Assembly: GCA_937915545.1 (NCBI GenBank)
Contig: CALGIJ010000038.1
Span: 62,001 to 126,000 of the forward strand
From: an uncultured Desulfobacterales bacterium
GTDB lineage: Bacteria > Desulfobacterota > Desulfobulbia > Desulfobulbales > Desulfocapsaceae
Direction: 5' to 3'
DNA: 64,000 bases
This document shows, in pieces, positions 7,896 through 17,817 of this stretch. Each line of letters begins with the position of its first letter. The stretch's first letter is position 1. The position numbers and the translations under genes were made by a program. The notes under the pieces were generated by a model that worked only from the letters and a program-made list of their open reading frames with translations, was not told where the DNA came from and did no database searches.

Positions 7896-9461
7896 ATGGA
7901 TCATCTGCGCTCGCCAGGGAGACGACAATTCCTCGGGCAGTGTCTCTCCGCGTCCCTTGTCTTGGCGGCAGCCGGGATAACGCCCGGCCTGACCCTGGGG
8001 CAGCCCTTCTCCCGTCATGCGGAAGCAGACGGGACCCAGCGAATCGACTTCGTGCACGTCGCCGACATGCATGCCGCCTACAATCCCGACAAGGTCGGCA
8101 GTTGCCCGATGGCCCGGGTGCGCGGTTATCTTCAGGCGACGCGGCAGGCCAACCCCTTCACCCTGTTCACCAACAGCGGCGACGATTATGAAAAAGGCTC
8201 GCTGGCCGAGCAGCTCAGCCAGGGCGCAACCACCCGCCAGGTCGTCCAGGCCCTGGGCTATGACGTGCGCACCCTCGGCAACCACGACTTCGCCTGGGGC
8301 CTCGAGGAACTGCGCCGCTTCTGCGATGACAGGCGGGCAGCGGTGCTCTGCGCCAATGCGCGATTGCCGCGGGGGGACGGTGCGATGCCAGGGCCGGCCG
8401 ATTTCGTAACGCGCCGTGTCGGCAGGCTGACCATCGGCTTCTTCGGCCTGACCACCCGCCCCTACGGCTGCAACAACCGCCAGCACGACGGCCCCATCTA
8501 TGCCGAACACCCCGAACTGGTCATGGATTTCGACCACCTCGCCATCGCCCGGCGCATCATTGCCCGCCATCGCCATGAGGTCGACCTGCTGGTCCTCGTC
8601 AGCCACCTCGGCATCACCGACGACGAGATCATCGCCAGGAAGACCGAGGGCATCGACATCATTCTTGGCGGCCACAGCCATACGGTGCTGGTCGAACCGC
8701 TGCGCGTGAAAAACACCACCATCATCCATGCCGGCAGCAATGGCGAGAGTTTCGGCCACCTCAGCATCACCTGCGAGGTGAAGAGCGGCGCCATTCGCGC
8801 CACCTCCTTCCGCCTCGTCGACAATCGGCCGGAGGCGGCCCATCTCTCGGGCCTGCCTGCAGCCGACCCGGCGGTCGCGCAGGACATCGCCGCCATCCTC
8901 GGCCCCTACATGAACGAAATGGAAGAAGTCGTCGGCATGGTCAGCCAGGCGCAGAGCCGTTTCGATATGGCGTCTCTTGCCGCCCGGGCGGCGGTGGCGG
9001 TGACCAGGGCCGATGCCGCCCTGATCGACCCGCATACGGTGTGGCAGGAGTGGCCAGCGGGCCACCAGCTCAGCCGCCAGGACATCCTCGATGCCTTCCA
9101 GGTCGAGCGGGAGCCGGTCAACACCCCCGGCACCAGCAGCCTCTTTCTGGTGCGGCTGACGGGAACCGAACTCCTCGCGGCACGCCGCGAACTGGCCGAC
9201 TGCGCCTATTGCGGCCCGACAAGAATCGAGCCCCAGAGTTCCTATCTCCTCGCCATGCAGAAGAACCGCCTCGTCGGCCGTCCCGATCTCTTCTACAGCG
9301 CCCCGTTTTCAGCGCCGCAGCCTGCAGCGGAGCTGTGGCAGGTGGTTTCCCGCCACGCCGAGGATCAGTGGCGACGCAACCTCGCCCTCGACCAGCGACA
9401 CGCCGACGGCGGCATGGTCGCCCTCTCCAGCCCCCGGGCAAATGACCACCCGGCGCTGTAA
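7896..9461 (+). CDS. 5'-nucleotidase / UshA-like metallophosphoesterase, exported
   Basis: 521 residues. ATG 7896 follows GGAGA by six bases. The N terminus contains SPGRRQFLGQCLSASLVLAAAG, a Tat-type signal. The calcineurin-like phosphoesterase domain shows DFVHVADMHAAYNP, NSGDDYEKGS, LGNHDFAWG and GGHSHTVL metal-ligand motifs. From about residue 320 a 5'-nucleotidase C-terminal substrate domain follows. The enzyme probably hydrolyses nucleotides or related phosphoesters in the periplasm, releasing phosphate. That fits the phosphorus-scavenging theme of the window. It is followed closely by a membrane-protein gene on the same strand. Confidence 0.85.
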   Translation: MDHLRSPGRRQFLGQCLSASLVLAAAGITPGLTLGQPFSRHAEADGTQRIDFVHVADMHAAYNPDKVGSCPMARVRGYLQATRQANPFTLFTNSGDDYEKGSLAEQLSQGATTRQVVQALGYDVRTLGNHDFAWGLEELRRFCDDRRAAVLCANARLPRGDGAMPGPADFVTRRVGRLTIGFFGLTTRPYGCNNRQHDGPIYAEHPELVMDFDHLAIARRIIARHRHEVDLLVLVSHLGITDDEIIARKTEGIDIILGGHSHTVLVEPLRVKNTTIIHAGSNGESFGHLSITCEVKSGAIRATSFRLVDNRPEAAHLSGLPAADPAVAQDIAAILGPYMNEMEEVVGMVSQAQSRFDMASLAARAAVAVTRADAALIDPHTVWQEWPAGHQLSRQDILDAFQVEREPVNTPGTSSLFLVRLTGTELLAARRELADCAYCGPTRIEPQSSYLLAMQKNRLVGRPDLFYSAPFSAPQPAAELWQVVSRHAEDQWRRNLALDQRHADGGMVALSSPRANDHPAL

Positions 9462-9515
9462 AGACCGGGCACGTGTCGACAGCCCTTGCCAGCAACCTTA
9501 ACCCATGACAGGTAC

Positions 9516-10919
9516 ATGACCCACTTCGCCACACCCCTCGCTTCCACCCTGATCCGTCCGAGCCGCCTGGCGCAACTGCCGGCCTGGAGCGCGGCCCTCC
9601 TCGTCTCCCTGGGACTGCTGCTCGCCCCGGCTTTGTGGAACGGCTTTCCGATCATTTTCCACGATACCGGCGGCTATATCGCCCGGGTCCTCGAAGGCAA
9701 CCTCGGCCCCGGCCGTTCCTACTTCTACGGGGCCTTCCTCTACGCGACCTCTTGCGGCTGGCAGTGGTTCCTCGGACCGGTGGTCGTGCAGAGCCTCCTC
9801 GTGCTGCGCCTCGTCTACCTGCTCCTGCGCTGCCACGACCTGCCCAGCGGCCCGCTGCCCCTGACCATGGTGGCGGCGGCGCTGGCCCTGCTGACCGGCG
9901 TCTCCTGGTTTACGGCGCAGCTGATGCCCGATGTGTTCGTCCCCCTGACGGTCATCGCCCTGTGGCTGCTCGCCTTCCGCGGCAGCCGCCTGCATCCCGC
10001 GGAGAAAAGTGAGCTCTGCGGAGTTGCCATGCTCGGCATGCTCAGCCACATGTCGAGTATGGCCTTGGCCATCGGCCTCGCCGCCGTCATTCTCCTCGCC
10101 GCGTATGTGACGCGCCACTGGCGGCTGGGGGAACGCGTCACCCCAAGGCTGCCGGTGAGCCTCGTCGCTGGCGCGGTGGTGCTCATGCCGACCCTGCACT
10201 GGCTGCTCTTCGGCCACCTCGGCTTCACCCCCGGCGGGCCGGCCTTTCTCTACGGCCGACTGGTCCAGGACGGCGTCGCCCAGCGCTGGCTGGCCGAAAA
10301 CTGCCCGGTACCTGGCGTCAAGCTCTGCCAGCTGCAGCACCGTCTGCCAGGCACCGCCGATGACTTTCTCTGGAACGGCGGTTCGCCCTTCGTCGATATC
10401 GGCAGCTGGAACGAAGAGGCGGCGCGGGAACTGGGCTTTCTCGTCAAGCGAGCCGTTCTCGACCTGCCTGGCGCAACTCTCGCCACGGGCATACAGTCTG
10501 CCGCCAGGCAGCTATTCATGACCGCCACCGGCGACGGCCTGGATGAATTCCATGGCGCCGCCCGCGGCACCTTCTCCAACGACCTCGGCGCCGAGGTCTC
10601 GAGGGACTTCAATGCCGCACGCCAGCAGGAGGAACGCTTTTCAAAAGAGCTCTTCGCCCCCTTCAACCTGCTGCACCAGCCGCTGGCTATCGCCTCCACC
10701 CTGGCCCTGCTGGTGGTAATCGGCTGGGGCGTCTATAAGGGCCGTGGCGACCTCGCCACCCTGGCCCTGTTCGTTTTTGTGGCGTTGTGCGGCAACGCCG
10801 TCATCTGCGGGGCGCTGTCCAACCCCCACGACCGCTACCAGAGTCGCATCGTGTGGCTGGCGACCCTGGTGCTGCTCATGGCCGTTGCCGCCACATCGGG
10901 GCGGCGACGCTATTCCTGA
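9516..10919 (+). CDS. polytopic membrane protein of unknown function
   Basis: About 467 residues with roughly ten hydrophobic segments. The first loop carries the acidic motif FHDTGGYIARVLEG, and a large hydrophilic region lies between about residues 245 and 385. The general plan (multi-spanning, acidic residues in the first periplasmic loop, big loop in the second half) resembles GT-C type glycosyltransferases, and the convergent neighbour is a GT2 enzyme. I do not recognise a named family. The start is uncertain: ATG 9516 or TTG 9486. The 3' end overlaps the convergent glycosyltransferase by 10 bases. Confidence 0.6.
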   Translation: MTHFATPLASTLIRPSRLAQLPAWSAALLVSLGLLLAPALWNGFPIIFHDTGGYIARVLEGNLGPGRSYFYGAFLYATSCGWQWFLGPVVVQSLLVLRLVYLLLRCHDLPSGPLPLTMVAAALALLTGVSWFTAQLMPDVFVPLTVIALWLLAFRGSRLHPAEKSELCGVAMLGMLSHMSSMALAIGLAAVILLAAYVTRHWRLGERVTPRLPVSLVAGAVVLMPTLHWLLFGHLGFTPGGPAFLYGRLVQDGVAQRWLAENCPVPGVKLCQLQHRLPGTADDFLWNGGSPFVDIGSWNEEAARELGFLVKRAVLDLPGATLATGIQSAARQLFMTATGDGLDEFHGAARGTFSNDLGAEVSRDFNAARQQEERFSKELFAPFNLLHQPLAIASTLALLVVIGWGVYKGRGDLATLALFVFVALCGNAVICGALSNPHDRYQSRIVWLATLVLLMAVAATSGRRRYS

Positions 10920-11872
10920 CAGGCGTAACCGCCAGGTCCGCAGGTGTCGAGGGTGGCCGGGGTGCCGAGGTAGCGCATGCGCTTCATTTCGCTGCGCCCC
11001 CGCGACACCGTGTCGAGGATAAGGCCGCAGGCGACGTTGAGAAAGGCGATGACCATCATGCTCATCGACAGCACCGCGGTGGGCAGCCGAGGCACCAGTC
11101 CGGTTTCGAGGAACTCGGCGATAATCGGCAGCATCAGCGCCACCGAGGAGAGGGCGAAGAACAGGGCGACCGCAGAGAAGAAGGCCATGGGCTTTTCCTC
11201 TTTGATGAACACCACGATCTTCCACAGGATGCGGAACCCGTCGCGAAAGGTGGACAGCTTGCTCGCCGATCCGTGCGGCCGCTCGCGGTATGCCGTTGCC
11301 ACTTCGGCGATAGGCATGCGCAGATGGAGGGCGTGCACGGTCAGCTCGGTCTCGATCTCGAAACCGACCGCCAGCGAGGGGAAGCTCTTCACATAGCGAC
11401 GGGAGAAGACGCGATAGCCGGAGAGCATGTCCTTGAGACGATTGCCAAAGGTGCAGGCGACGATGGAGGTCAGCAGGCGGTTGCCAAAGCGGTGGCCGGG
11501 CCGGTAAGCCTCCCTGATATCGGTGACCCGGGCGCCATTGACCATGTCGAGCTGATTGTCGAGCAAGAGACGGATCATGCCCGGCGCCGCCGCGGCGTCG
11601 TAGGTGGCGTCGCCGTCGACGAGGACATAGACCTCGGCCTCGATATCGGCAAACATACGCCGTACCACGTTGCCCTTGCCCTGCAGGGACTCGGTGCGGA
11701 CGATGGCCCCGGCCGCCCTGGCCACGGCCACGGTGCGATCGCTGGAGTTGTTGTCATAGACATAGATCTGCGCCTCCGGAAGGCTGGCGCGGAACGCTTC
11801 GACCACACTGGCGACGGTGGTCTCTTCGTTATAACAGGGGACGAGGACGGCGGTTTTCGGGAATGGCGGCAT
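10910..11872 (-). CDS. family 2 glycosyltransferase with C-terminal membrane helices
   Basis: 320 residues from MPPFPKTAVLVPCYNEETTV, the classic GT2 N terminus. DNNSSDRT, the nucleotide-binding VLVDGDATYD (DxD) and the acceptor region GYRVFSRRYVKSFP follow. Two C-terminal hydrophobic helices anchor it to the membrane. It resembles dolichyl/undecaprenyl-phosphate sugar synthases and related polysaccharide enzymes. The substrate cannot be told from sequence. The membrane protein that converges on it is a plausible functional partner. Confidence 0.85.
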   Translation of the reverse strand: MPPFPKTAVLVPCYNEETTVASVVEAFRASLPEAQIYVYDNNSSDRTVAVARAAGAIVRTESLQGKGNVVRRMFADIEAEVYVLVDGDATYDAAAAPGMIRLLLDNQLDMVNGARVTDIREAYRPGHRFGNRLLTSIVACTFGNRLKDMLSGYRVFSRRYVKSFPSLAVGFEIETELTVHALHLRMPIAEVATAYRERPHGSASKLSTFRDGFRILWKIVVFIKEEKPMAFFSAVALFFALSSVALMLPIIAEFLETGLVPRLPTAVLSMSMMVIAFLNVACGLILDTVSRGRSEMKRMRYLGTPATLDTCGPGGYACQE

Positions 11873-12849
11873 GGGCGTTCTTTCACCTTGTTGACGTTTC
11901 TCTGCGTGGCGTTGCCGGGAGGGCGGTCCATCCTGTTCAAGGTAAGAAGGCCGTGTGAGGAATCGGTTACGACTCGGTTCCGAAATCAACAGCCGGCCCG
12001 CCCAGCCCCTCACCCGGCTATTTCGCCGAAACCGGACTGGCCAGAAAAAATCTCCTCGCCTGCCCCAACCTCCAGGAAACTCCTCTTTTGCGCCCGCATG
12101 ACCGCATCAGCGGTCACGGGCCTGTTTGCCTGCTCGCCCCCCATCCTCTTCGCCGCATGACCTGCTCCCTGAACATGCCAGAAAAAGTGAATGCCGATCC
12201 CCTCCTGCACCACTGCGATAGCAGTCCCCTGATTCACCGGGCTAACGATATAGCGTAATTGCACGATATATCGCATCACATCCCTCTTCGGCCGGCGACA
12301 ACAAGCCTCCAGATGCATGTAATAATTACTTTTTTCCTCGTGTGCGCGACTGGCATGTCTATTGCTCGAAGAGGGACATCGCGCAGGATGACCAGGGAGG
12401 CCAGCCACAGGTAAGGCAGGGGATTGCGGCAGACTCCATAGCACTCCAGCAGGCCCACGTACTGCATGGCTGCCGAAAGTGAAAAACCGCAGGCCCCGTT
12501 CAAGCCAAGACGTCTCCATAAGCACGTGGTGATGAGCGGGTTGGCTGAGCCACCCGCCTTCGACACGCATCTCGGCTGGAGAGATAACTGGCACCAGACC
12601 ACCTCATCTCCCCTCTGCTCGACCTCGCCAACAGGCAAAAGGAGATAAAAGTCGCCGTCCTGCCAGCAGAAGGTTACATGTACCGTCCCCACGAGGGGGC
12701 GAAGGATATGGTCGGTGGCTCACCGGAAATCCGCCTGAGCCGCCAAATGCGACACTTACCAGAAGCAGCGCTTGAACTGGCGATTTTTCTGGACACGTGT
12801 CGCGCCCGGTCCCAGGGTTGGGGAAAACGTTTCATACGAGAGGAAGAGC
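11873..12849. other. 977-base stretch without a convincing gene
   Basis: Open frames here (for example 12010-12594 minus) show no recognisable domain, atypical composition and no good start site. Between 12230 and 12330 the DNA is AT-richer, with two near-identical decamers, CGATATAGCG (12246-12255) and the palindrome CGATATATCG (12264-12273), 18 bases apart. These could be a dyad operator. The right end provides the promoter and leader of the porin gene. Confidence 0.4.
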
Positions 12850-14079
12850 ATGAAATTTTTGGCAACATCGGCGTGTGTCGGGGTACTTCTCTCCGCTCTG
12901 TCGGCTTCGGCGGCAGAGGATCTCAAAGGAGCTTTCGCGGAGGGCACCCTCAAGGGAGAAATTCGCACCTTCTATTTTTCCAGGGACTTCGAGGAAAATA
13001 CCCCTGATCGAGCCGATCTTGCTCTCGGCACCTTGATGTATTATCGCACCGCCCCGCTTTTCGGGCTGACGGCCGGGCTCGCCACGGCCACCGCCAGTGA
13101 CATCGGCAGCGATGACGACAAAGCGGTCTATGGACTTCTCGCCAGGGACGCCTCAGGGGATCATGAGAGCTTTACACGGCTGCAGGAATATTTCCTCCAG
13201 GGGAACTGGTTCAATACCACCCTCAAACTGGGCGCCCAGGAGATTGAATCCCCCTTCCTCAACGGTCATGATATCCGCCTGCTGCCCAAGACCTACCGCG
13301 GTCTCACCGTCGAAAACACCAGCGTCGAAAATCTCACCGTCAAGGCCTATTACCTGACCGATTTCATGGGCTGGACCGATGACGATTTCGTGGACATCTC
13401 CTCCGTTGCCAAAGGGGCGGACGATGAAGCCCTGCTCGCCGGCAGCGTCAGATACAAGGTGCCGCTGAACACCATCCTGCTCGACAGCGAATTGTGGGAC
13501 TATCGCATGGAGGACGTCTTTAACTCGACCTACCTCAAGGCCACTCTAAGCAAGAAATTCGAGACCTTCAGCCTGAGCTTCACTCCCTCCTTCCTCAAGC
13601 AGGACTCCATCGGCGATGACCTGGGGGGACAGTTCGACACCCTGCAGTATGGGTTCAACACCTCGTTGAAAATTGCCGGTTTCGATGTCACCGCCTTCTA
13701 TGCCAAGACCGGCGACGACGACCTCTTCGTACCCTGGGGCGACGGCAAGGTGCTTATCCAGCAGATCAACGCCTCAGGCAGGGCCGACGAAAACGCCTAC
13801 GCCCTCAAGCTCGGCTATGATTTCGGCACCCTCGGCCTCAAGGGCTTGAGCGCCTATGTCTTCCAGGGGCTCTATGACACCCCGGACTCAGGAACGCATG
13901 CAGCAAGCGACATCAATGAGACGAACCTCAGTGCCCAGTACGCCTTCGCCGGCAGCCTCGATGGCCTGAGCCTGCGGGTCCGTTATGCCTGGGTCGATTA
14001 TGACAGTGACGCGGCCGATGATTTCGGCGACTTCAGGATCTACCTGAAGTACACTTTCTCCTTCGGCGGCAAGAGCTGA
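12850..14079 (+). CDS. OprD-like outer-membrane porin
   Basis: 409 residues. ATG 12850 is preceded by AGGAAG. A signal peptide (MKFLATSACVGVLLSALSAS, cleavage after SAA) leads into alternating amphipathic beta strands. Landmarks are LKGEIRTFYFSRDFEEN near the N terminus, KLGAQEIESPFLNGHDIRLLP with YRGLTVEN, and a final strand ending in YLKYTFSFGGKS. These match the OprD/OprE-type 18-strand specific porins. The substrate is unknown. It is a single-gene unit followed by a perfect terminator. Confidence 0.75.
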   Translation: MKFLATSACVGVLLSALSASAAEDLKGAFAEGTLKGEIRTFYFSRDFEENTPDRADLALGTLMYYRTAPLFGLTAGLATATASDIGSDDDKAVYGLLARDASGDHESFTRLQEYFLQGNWFNTTLKLGAQEIESPFLNGHDIRLLPKTYRGLTVENTSVENLTVKAYYLTDFMGWTDDDFVDISSVAKGADDEALLAGSVRYKVPLNTILLDSELWDYRMEDVFNSTYLKATLSKKFETFSLSFTPSFLKQDSIGDDLGGQFDTLQYGFNTSLKIAGFDVTAFYAKTGDDDLFVPWGDGKVLIQQINASGRADENAYALKLGYDFGTLGLKGLSAYVFQGLYDTPDSGTHAASDINETNLSAQYAFAGSLDGLSLRVRYAWVDYDSDAADDFGDFRIYLKYTFSFGGKS

Positions 14080-14167
14080 GCGGCACTCTCCCTGGCAGGG
14101 CAAGAGACTTCTCTCGCCCCGCCCCATTATTCGAGACGTGATTGTCGGCCATCGCCGCGGCGAGACA

Positions 14168-14207
14168 GAGGGCGGTGCATCCTCGCGATGCACCGCCCTC
14201 TTTTTTT
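14168..14207 (+). terminator. rho-independent terminator after porin gene
   Basis: GAGGGCGGTGCATC (14168-14181) pairs perfectly with GATGCACCGCCCTC (14187-14200) around a five-base loop, followed by seven T's. Confidence 0.95.
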
Positions 14208-14310
14208 ATCCCCCAGGCGACAATGCGCCTGCCACCTACCTGCACCGCCTCCTTGCCCCTGTGCCAGCCGGCGGGGATAAATCGTTGCCCACACAGCCCC
14301 CCTGCCCTTC

Positions 14311-16890
14311 TCAACGCCTGCTCGCGGCGTGTTCAGCCGACAGGGTTTGGCGCAATTTCTGCGCCAACTCCTGTCGCGAAAAGGGCTTTTGCAGGAAATG
14401 GAGGCCACGCTCGATGACGCCATGATGGGCGATGACGTTGGCGGTATAACCGGACATGTAGAGTACTCTCAACGACGGCAGGAACAGGACGAGTTTTTCC
14501 GCCAGCTCGCGGCCGTTCATCTCCGGCATGATGACATCGGTAAGCAGCAGGTCGAAGCGCTCCCTGCCATCGCGAACACATCGCAAGGCTTCTTCCGGGG
14601 ATGAGGTCGCGCGCACCGTGAAGCCAAACCCTCGCAGAATCCGCTCGTCGAGGAACAGCAGGTCGCGGGCATCCTCGACGAGGAGCACGGCTTTGCCCTG
14701 GCCGAAGGCAAGGGGCTCGGCGGGTGTCTCGCCTATATCCTCCTCGTCGCCCCTGGCCCGTGGCAGGTAGATGGAAAAGGACGTCCCACGCCCCACTTCG
14801 CTTTGCGCAACGATGCAGCCGAGGTTCTGCCGTACGATGCCATACACCGTCGACAGGCCAAGACCGGTGCCCGCCCCCACCTCCTTGGTGGTAAAAAAGG
14901 GTTCGAAGACCTTGTCCAGGGTCTCCTTGTCCATGCCCCGCCCGTTGTCACGCACCACCAGTTGCACATACTCGCCCGGGCAGCAGTCGACATGGTCGGC
15001 GCAGAAGGCCTCGTCGAGCACAGCATTGCGTGACTCGATGGATATGCTCCCCCCGGCGGTGACGGCGTCCTTGGCGTTGACACAGAGATTGACGAGGATC
15101 TGGTCGACCTGCGAGGGATCTATACGCACCTTCCAGGGGATGGGGGCCGGAACCCAGGTGAGGCTGATGTCTTCGCCGATGAGGCGGCGGATCATCTTCA
15201 GCAAGGTCTCCACCAGATGGTCTATGACGATGACCTTCGGCGCGACGGTCTGCTTGCGGGCGAAGGCCAGCAGCTGCCGGGTGAGGTCCGCGGAGTGGCT
15301 GGCGGCTTTTTTGATCTCGGCGACATCGTCGCGCAAGGGGCTGTCCTCGTCGAGCCCTTCTTCGAGGAACTCGGCGAAGCCGAGAATGACGCTGAGCTGA
15401 TTGTTGAAGTCATGGGCCACCCCACCGGCGAGGCGCCCTACCGACTCCATCTTCTGCGCCTGCAACAGTTGTTCGGTGAGCCGCTGCCGATCTTCCTCGG
15501 CCTGCCTGCGCCGGGTGATATCCCGATAGATGCTCTGATTCATGACGCCGCCGGCCACTTCGACACGCGTGCCGGTGGCCTCCACCCAGCGAACTTCGCC
15601 GTCCTTGCGAACAATGCGGAAGTCGTATCGGGTCGACTGGACGCCGTTCTCCATCCGCTGGCGCAGGCTCTCCTCGACCAGGCGGACATCATCGGGATGA
15701 ACCAGCCGCCAGATCTCCGCGCCCCTCATCTGAGCAAGTTCCTCCATGGTGTAGCCGAAGAGATCGACGAAAGCCGGATTGACGAGACGAAAGCGGGGCG
15801 GCATCTGGTCCATGATGGCGATGGCGTCCATGGACTGCGTAAAGAGCAGCCGATAGCGCAGCTCGGAATCGCGGATGGAGTCCTCAAGGCGTTTCTGCTC
15901 GGTGATATCACGTGAAATGCCAAAGACCCCGGTGACCACGCCCTGGCGATCGCGAATCGGTCCTTTGACTACTGTCACGACCCGGCGGCGCCCATCCAGC
16001 GTCTCTATTTCCTCGGTAAGGTGGCAGGTGACCGCGCCGTCGATGACCTCGCGGTCTTTCGCCGCCAGCCTGGCCGCCACCGGGGCAGGAAAGTTGCCGC
16101 TGTCATCGTTGCCGAGGATCTCCGCCACCGGCCGGCCGATGTAGCCGGCGGCCCCGCCGTTGCAGAGCAGATAGCGGCCCTGACGGTCTTTGATGTAGAT
16201 GGCGTCCGGGGTCGACTCGATCAGTGTCTCGAGCAGGCGTTCCTGCTCGGCCTGCCTGGCCTCGATGCGCGACAGCCGCAGCAGAAAGACGAGCGCAGCG
16301 GCAAGGGCGAGAAACCACAGCCCGACTCCGACCATGAGGCGCGTCTGCTGCGAGGCAATCATCGCCGCCAGGTCGGCGCCGAGCAGGGTCTCCACTTCGG
16401 CGGCGAGTTGCTCGCCCTCGTAGAGCTTCTGCAGCTGGGCGATGCGCAGTTGCTCACTGTCGCCTTCGAGCCGCGCACGCACCGTCATGTCGAGCTGCGC
16501 CAGCGTCTCGCCGTATCGCCGCAGCAGGAGGAGAATCTCCTCACGAGGTGGCTCACCGGGGATGCCCACCAGGGTGCTTCGCCCCGAGATGCAATCGGCG
16601 ACACCAAGGGCGGCATTGTCGAGAGCCGCGAACGCCGCCTCCACGCCCATCGCCTCGCCGGAGAGGATCTTTTCCTGTAGGATGACGGCCTTGGTGGCCG
16701 AGCGCCTCGCCTGCTGCAGGTTGTCGGTGAGGACGATATAGCCGGGAAAGGCGGAACGGTAGAGGTGATTGGCCCACCACAGCATGAGGGTGGAGATGAG
16801 GGCCATGAGACCAATGAGAAGCATGGCCCGGTCGCTCCTCAACCAGCGCTGGGGGGAAGAGTCGGCTCGGGGCGAGGAGAAGGACGGCAT
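14311..16890 (-). CDS. membrane hybrid sensor histidine kinase (PAS-PAS-HisKA-HATPase-REC)
   Basis: 859 residues. Two transmembrane helices (about 22-42 and 185-205) bracket a helical periplasmic domain, followed by PAS domains near 215-335 and 340-465. The HisKA box reads SVGRLAGGVAHDFNNQLSVI. The ATPase carries NLCVNAKDAV, DNGRGM and GAGTGLGLS. A C-terminal receiver has LLVEDARD and the phosphoacceptor in LLTDVIMPEMNG. The gene begins 6 bases after the stop of a solute-binding-protein-like gene, so the two probably form one sensory unit. No DNA-binding output is encoded nearby; a phosphorelay to an unlinked regulator is likely. Confidence 0.88.
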   Translation of the reverse strand: MPSFSSPRADSSPQRWLRSDRAMLLIGLMALISTLMLWWANHLYRSAFPGYIVLTDNLQQARRSATKAVILQEKILSGEAMGVEAAFAALDNAALGVADCISGRSTLVGIPGEPPREEILLLLRRYGETLAQLDMTVRARLEGDSEQLRIAQLQKLYEGEQLAAEVETLLGADLAAMIASQQTRLMVGVGLWFLALAAALVFLLRLSRIEARQAEQERLLETLIESTPDAIYIKDRQGRYLLCNGGAAGYIGRPVAEILGNDDSGNFPAPVAARLAAKDREVIDGAVTCHLTEEIETLDGRRRVVTVVKGPIRDRQGVVTGVFGISRDITEQKRLEDSIRDSELRYRLLFTQSMDAIAIMDQMPPRFRLVNPAFVDLFGYTMEELAQMRGAEIWRLVHPDDVRLVEESLRQRMENGVQSTRYDFRIVRKDGEVRWVEATGTRVEVAGGVMNQSIYRDITRRRQAEEDRQRLTEQLLQAQKMESVGRLAGGVAHDFNNQLSVILGFAEFLEEGLDEDSPLRDDVAEIKKAASHSADLTRQLLAFARKQTVAPKVIVIDHLVETLLKMIRRLIGEDISLTWVPAPIPWKVRIDPSQVDQILVNLCVNAKDAVTAGGSISIESRNAVLDEAFCADHVDCCPGEYVQLVVRDNGRGMDKETLDKVFEPFFTTKEVGAGTGLGLSTVYGIVRQNLGCIVAQSEVGRGTSFSIYLPRARGDEEDIGETPAEPLAFGQGKAVLLVEDARDLLFLDERILRGFGFTVRATSSPEEALRCVRDGRERFDLLLTDVIMPEMNGRELAEKLVLFLPSLRVLYMSGYTANVIAHHGVIERGLHFLQKPFSRQELAQKLRQTLSAEHAASRR

Positions 16891-16896
16891 GGGCGC

Positions 16897-17817
16897 TCAG
16901 TGACCGACGGAAGAAATGGCGGAAGACGGCAGGTCCTCGCCGGTGAAGCCAAAAGGTTCCACCAGAGCGAGATGCGGCTCGCTTCCCAGAAAGGAGCGGA
17001 GAGTTTTGTCGAAGCGATCGCACAGCTGCTTATCCTCGCGGCGAAAGGCGAAGGCGGGCAGACCGACGCTCCCCTCCCGCCCGGTGAACGGGAAGGCCTT
17101 CTCCAGACCGGCATGGAGGCGGGCGAGTTGCTGCACGCTGGGCGCGGAGAGTGCCAACCCGTCGACACCGCCGCCATGGAAGGCGCGTATCGCGGTCTCC
17201 GGGTCAGGGAAGGGGAGGATGCGTTCGGCGGGAATTCCCGCCCGGCGGGCGTCCTCCCCCTCGACGGCGCCAGCGAGGATTGCCAGTCTACCTTCCGCCC
17301 GCGCCGCGATATCCTCGAGACAGTGCAGACCGAGAGGGTTGCCGGCTTTCACCAGCAGACCCGGCCTGATAGTGGCCGTGGGCGAGGTGAACAGCACCAG
17401 CCGCTGCCGCTCCGGGCGGATGAACATTCCGGCGGCGATCATATCGATCCGGCCGGCCCGCAGCTGGGCGATGAGCGAGGCGAACTCGCCATGATGCCAC
17501 TCGATGTTGGCGACACCGAGCCGCTGCCACACAGCCCTGGCCACCTCCGGCGCTTCGCCGCTGACGCGCCCGCCACGGTCACGAAAGGCGAACGGCGGCT
17601 CCTCGGCATACCCGATGCGTATCGCCCCGCCGCGGGAAAGGCGCTGGGCGGTGCTTTCCGACAGCCTGCCCAGCCCGAGGAAGGCGATGACCAGCGACAG
17701 GGCAAGCAGGAGAAAGGCCAGGGCGAGGACGACCTGGGAAGGAGGCCGGCAAACGCCTCGCCACAGCCCCGTCCTGCAGAGGAAACACCCGCTCCCTATC
17801 CTCGTCCCGCCCGCCAT
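16897..17817 (-). CDS. membrane-anchored solute-binding (SBP_bac_3-like) sensor protein
   Basis: 306 residues with one N-terminal hydrophobic helix (VVLALAFLLLALSLVIAFLG). The family-3 extracellular solute-binding fold follows: IRIGYAEEPPFAFRD, GEAPEVARAVWQRLG, RAGRIDMIAAGMFI and RPGLLVKAGNPLG. These proteins bind amino acids or similar small ligands. No ABC transporter genes accompany it, and it is coupled directly to a hybrid histidine kinase. I therefore infer that it presents a periplasmic ligand to the kinase rather than feeding transport. Start is ATG 17817 (or TTG 17823), both served by GGAGG. Confidence 0.72.
   Translation of the reverse strand: MAGGTRIGSGCFLCRTGLWRGVCRPPSQVVLALAFLLLALSLVIAFLGLGRLSESTAQRLSRGGAIRIGYAEEPPFAFRDRGGRVSGEAPEVARAVWQRLGVANIEWHHGEFASLIAQLRAGRIDMIAAGMFIRPERQRLVLFTSPTATIRPGLLVKAGNPLGLHCLEDIAARAEGRLAILAGAVEGEDARRAGIPAERILPFPDPETAIRAFHGGGVDGLALSAPSVQQLARLHAGLEKAFPFTGREGSVGLPAFAFRREDKQLCDRFDKTLRSFLGSEPHLALVEPFGFTGEDLPSSAISSVGH

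Noticed and set aside
12010..12594. 194-codon minus-strand frame in the gap before the porin gene
   Set aside because: No recognisable domain, weak start, internal tandem-like segment (RYIVQLRYIV) that follows DNA repeats rather than protein constraint.
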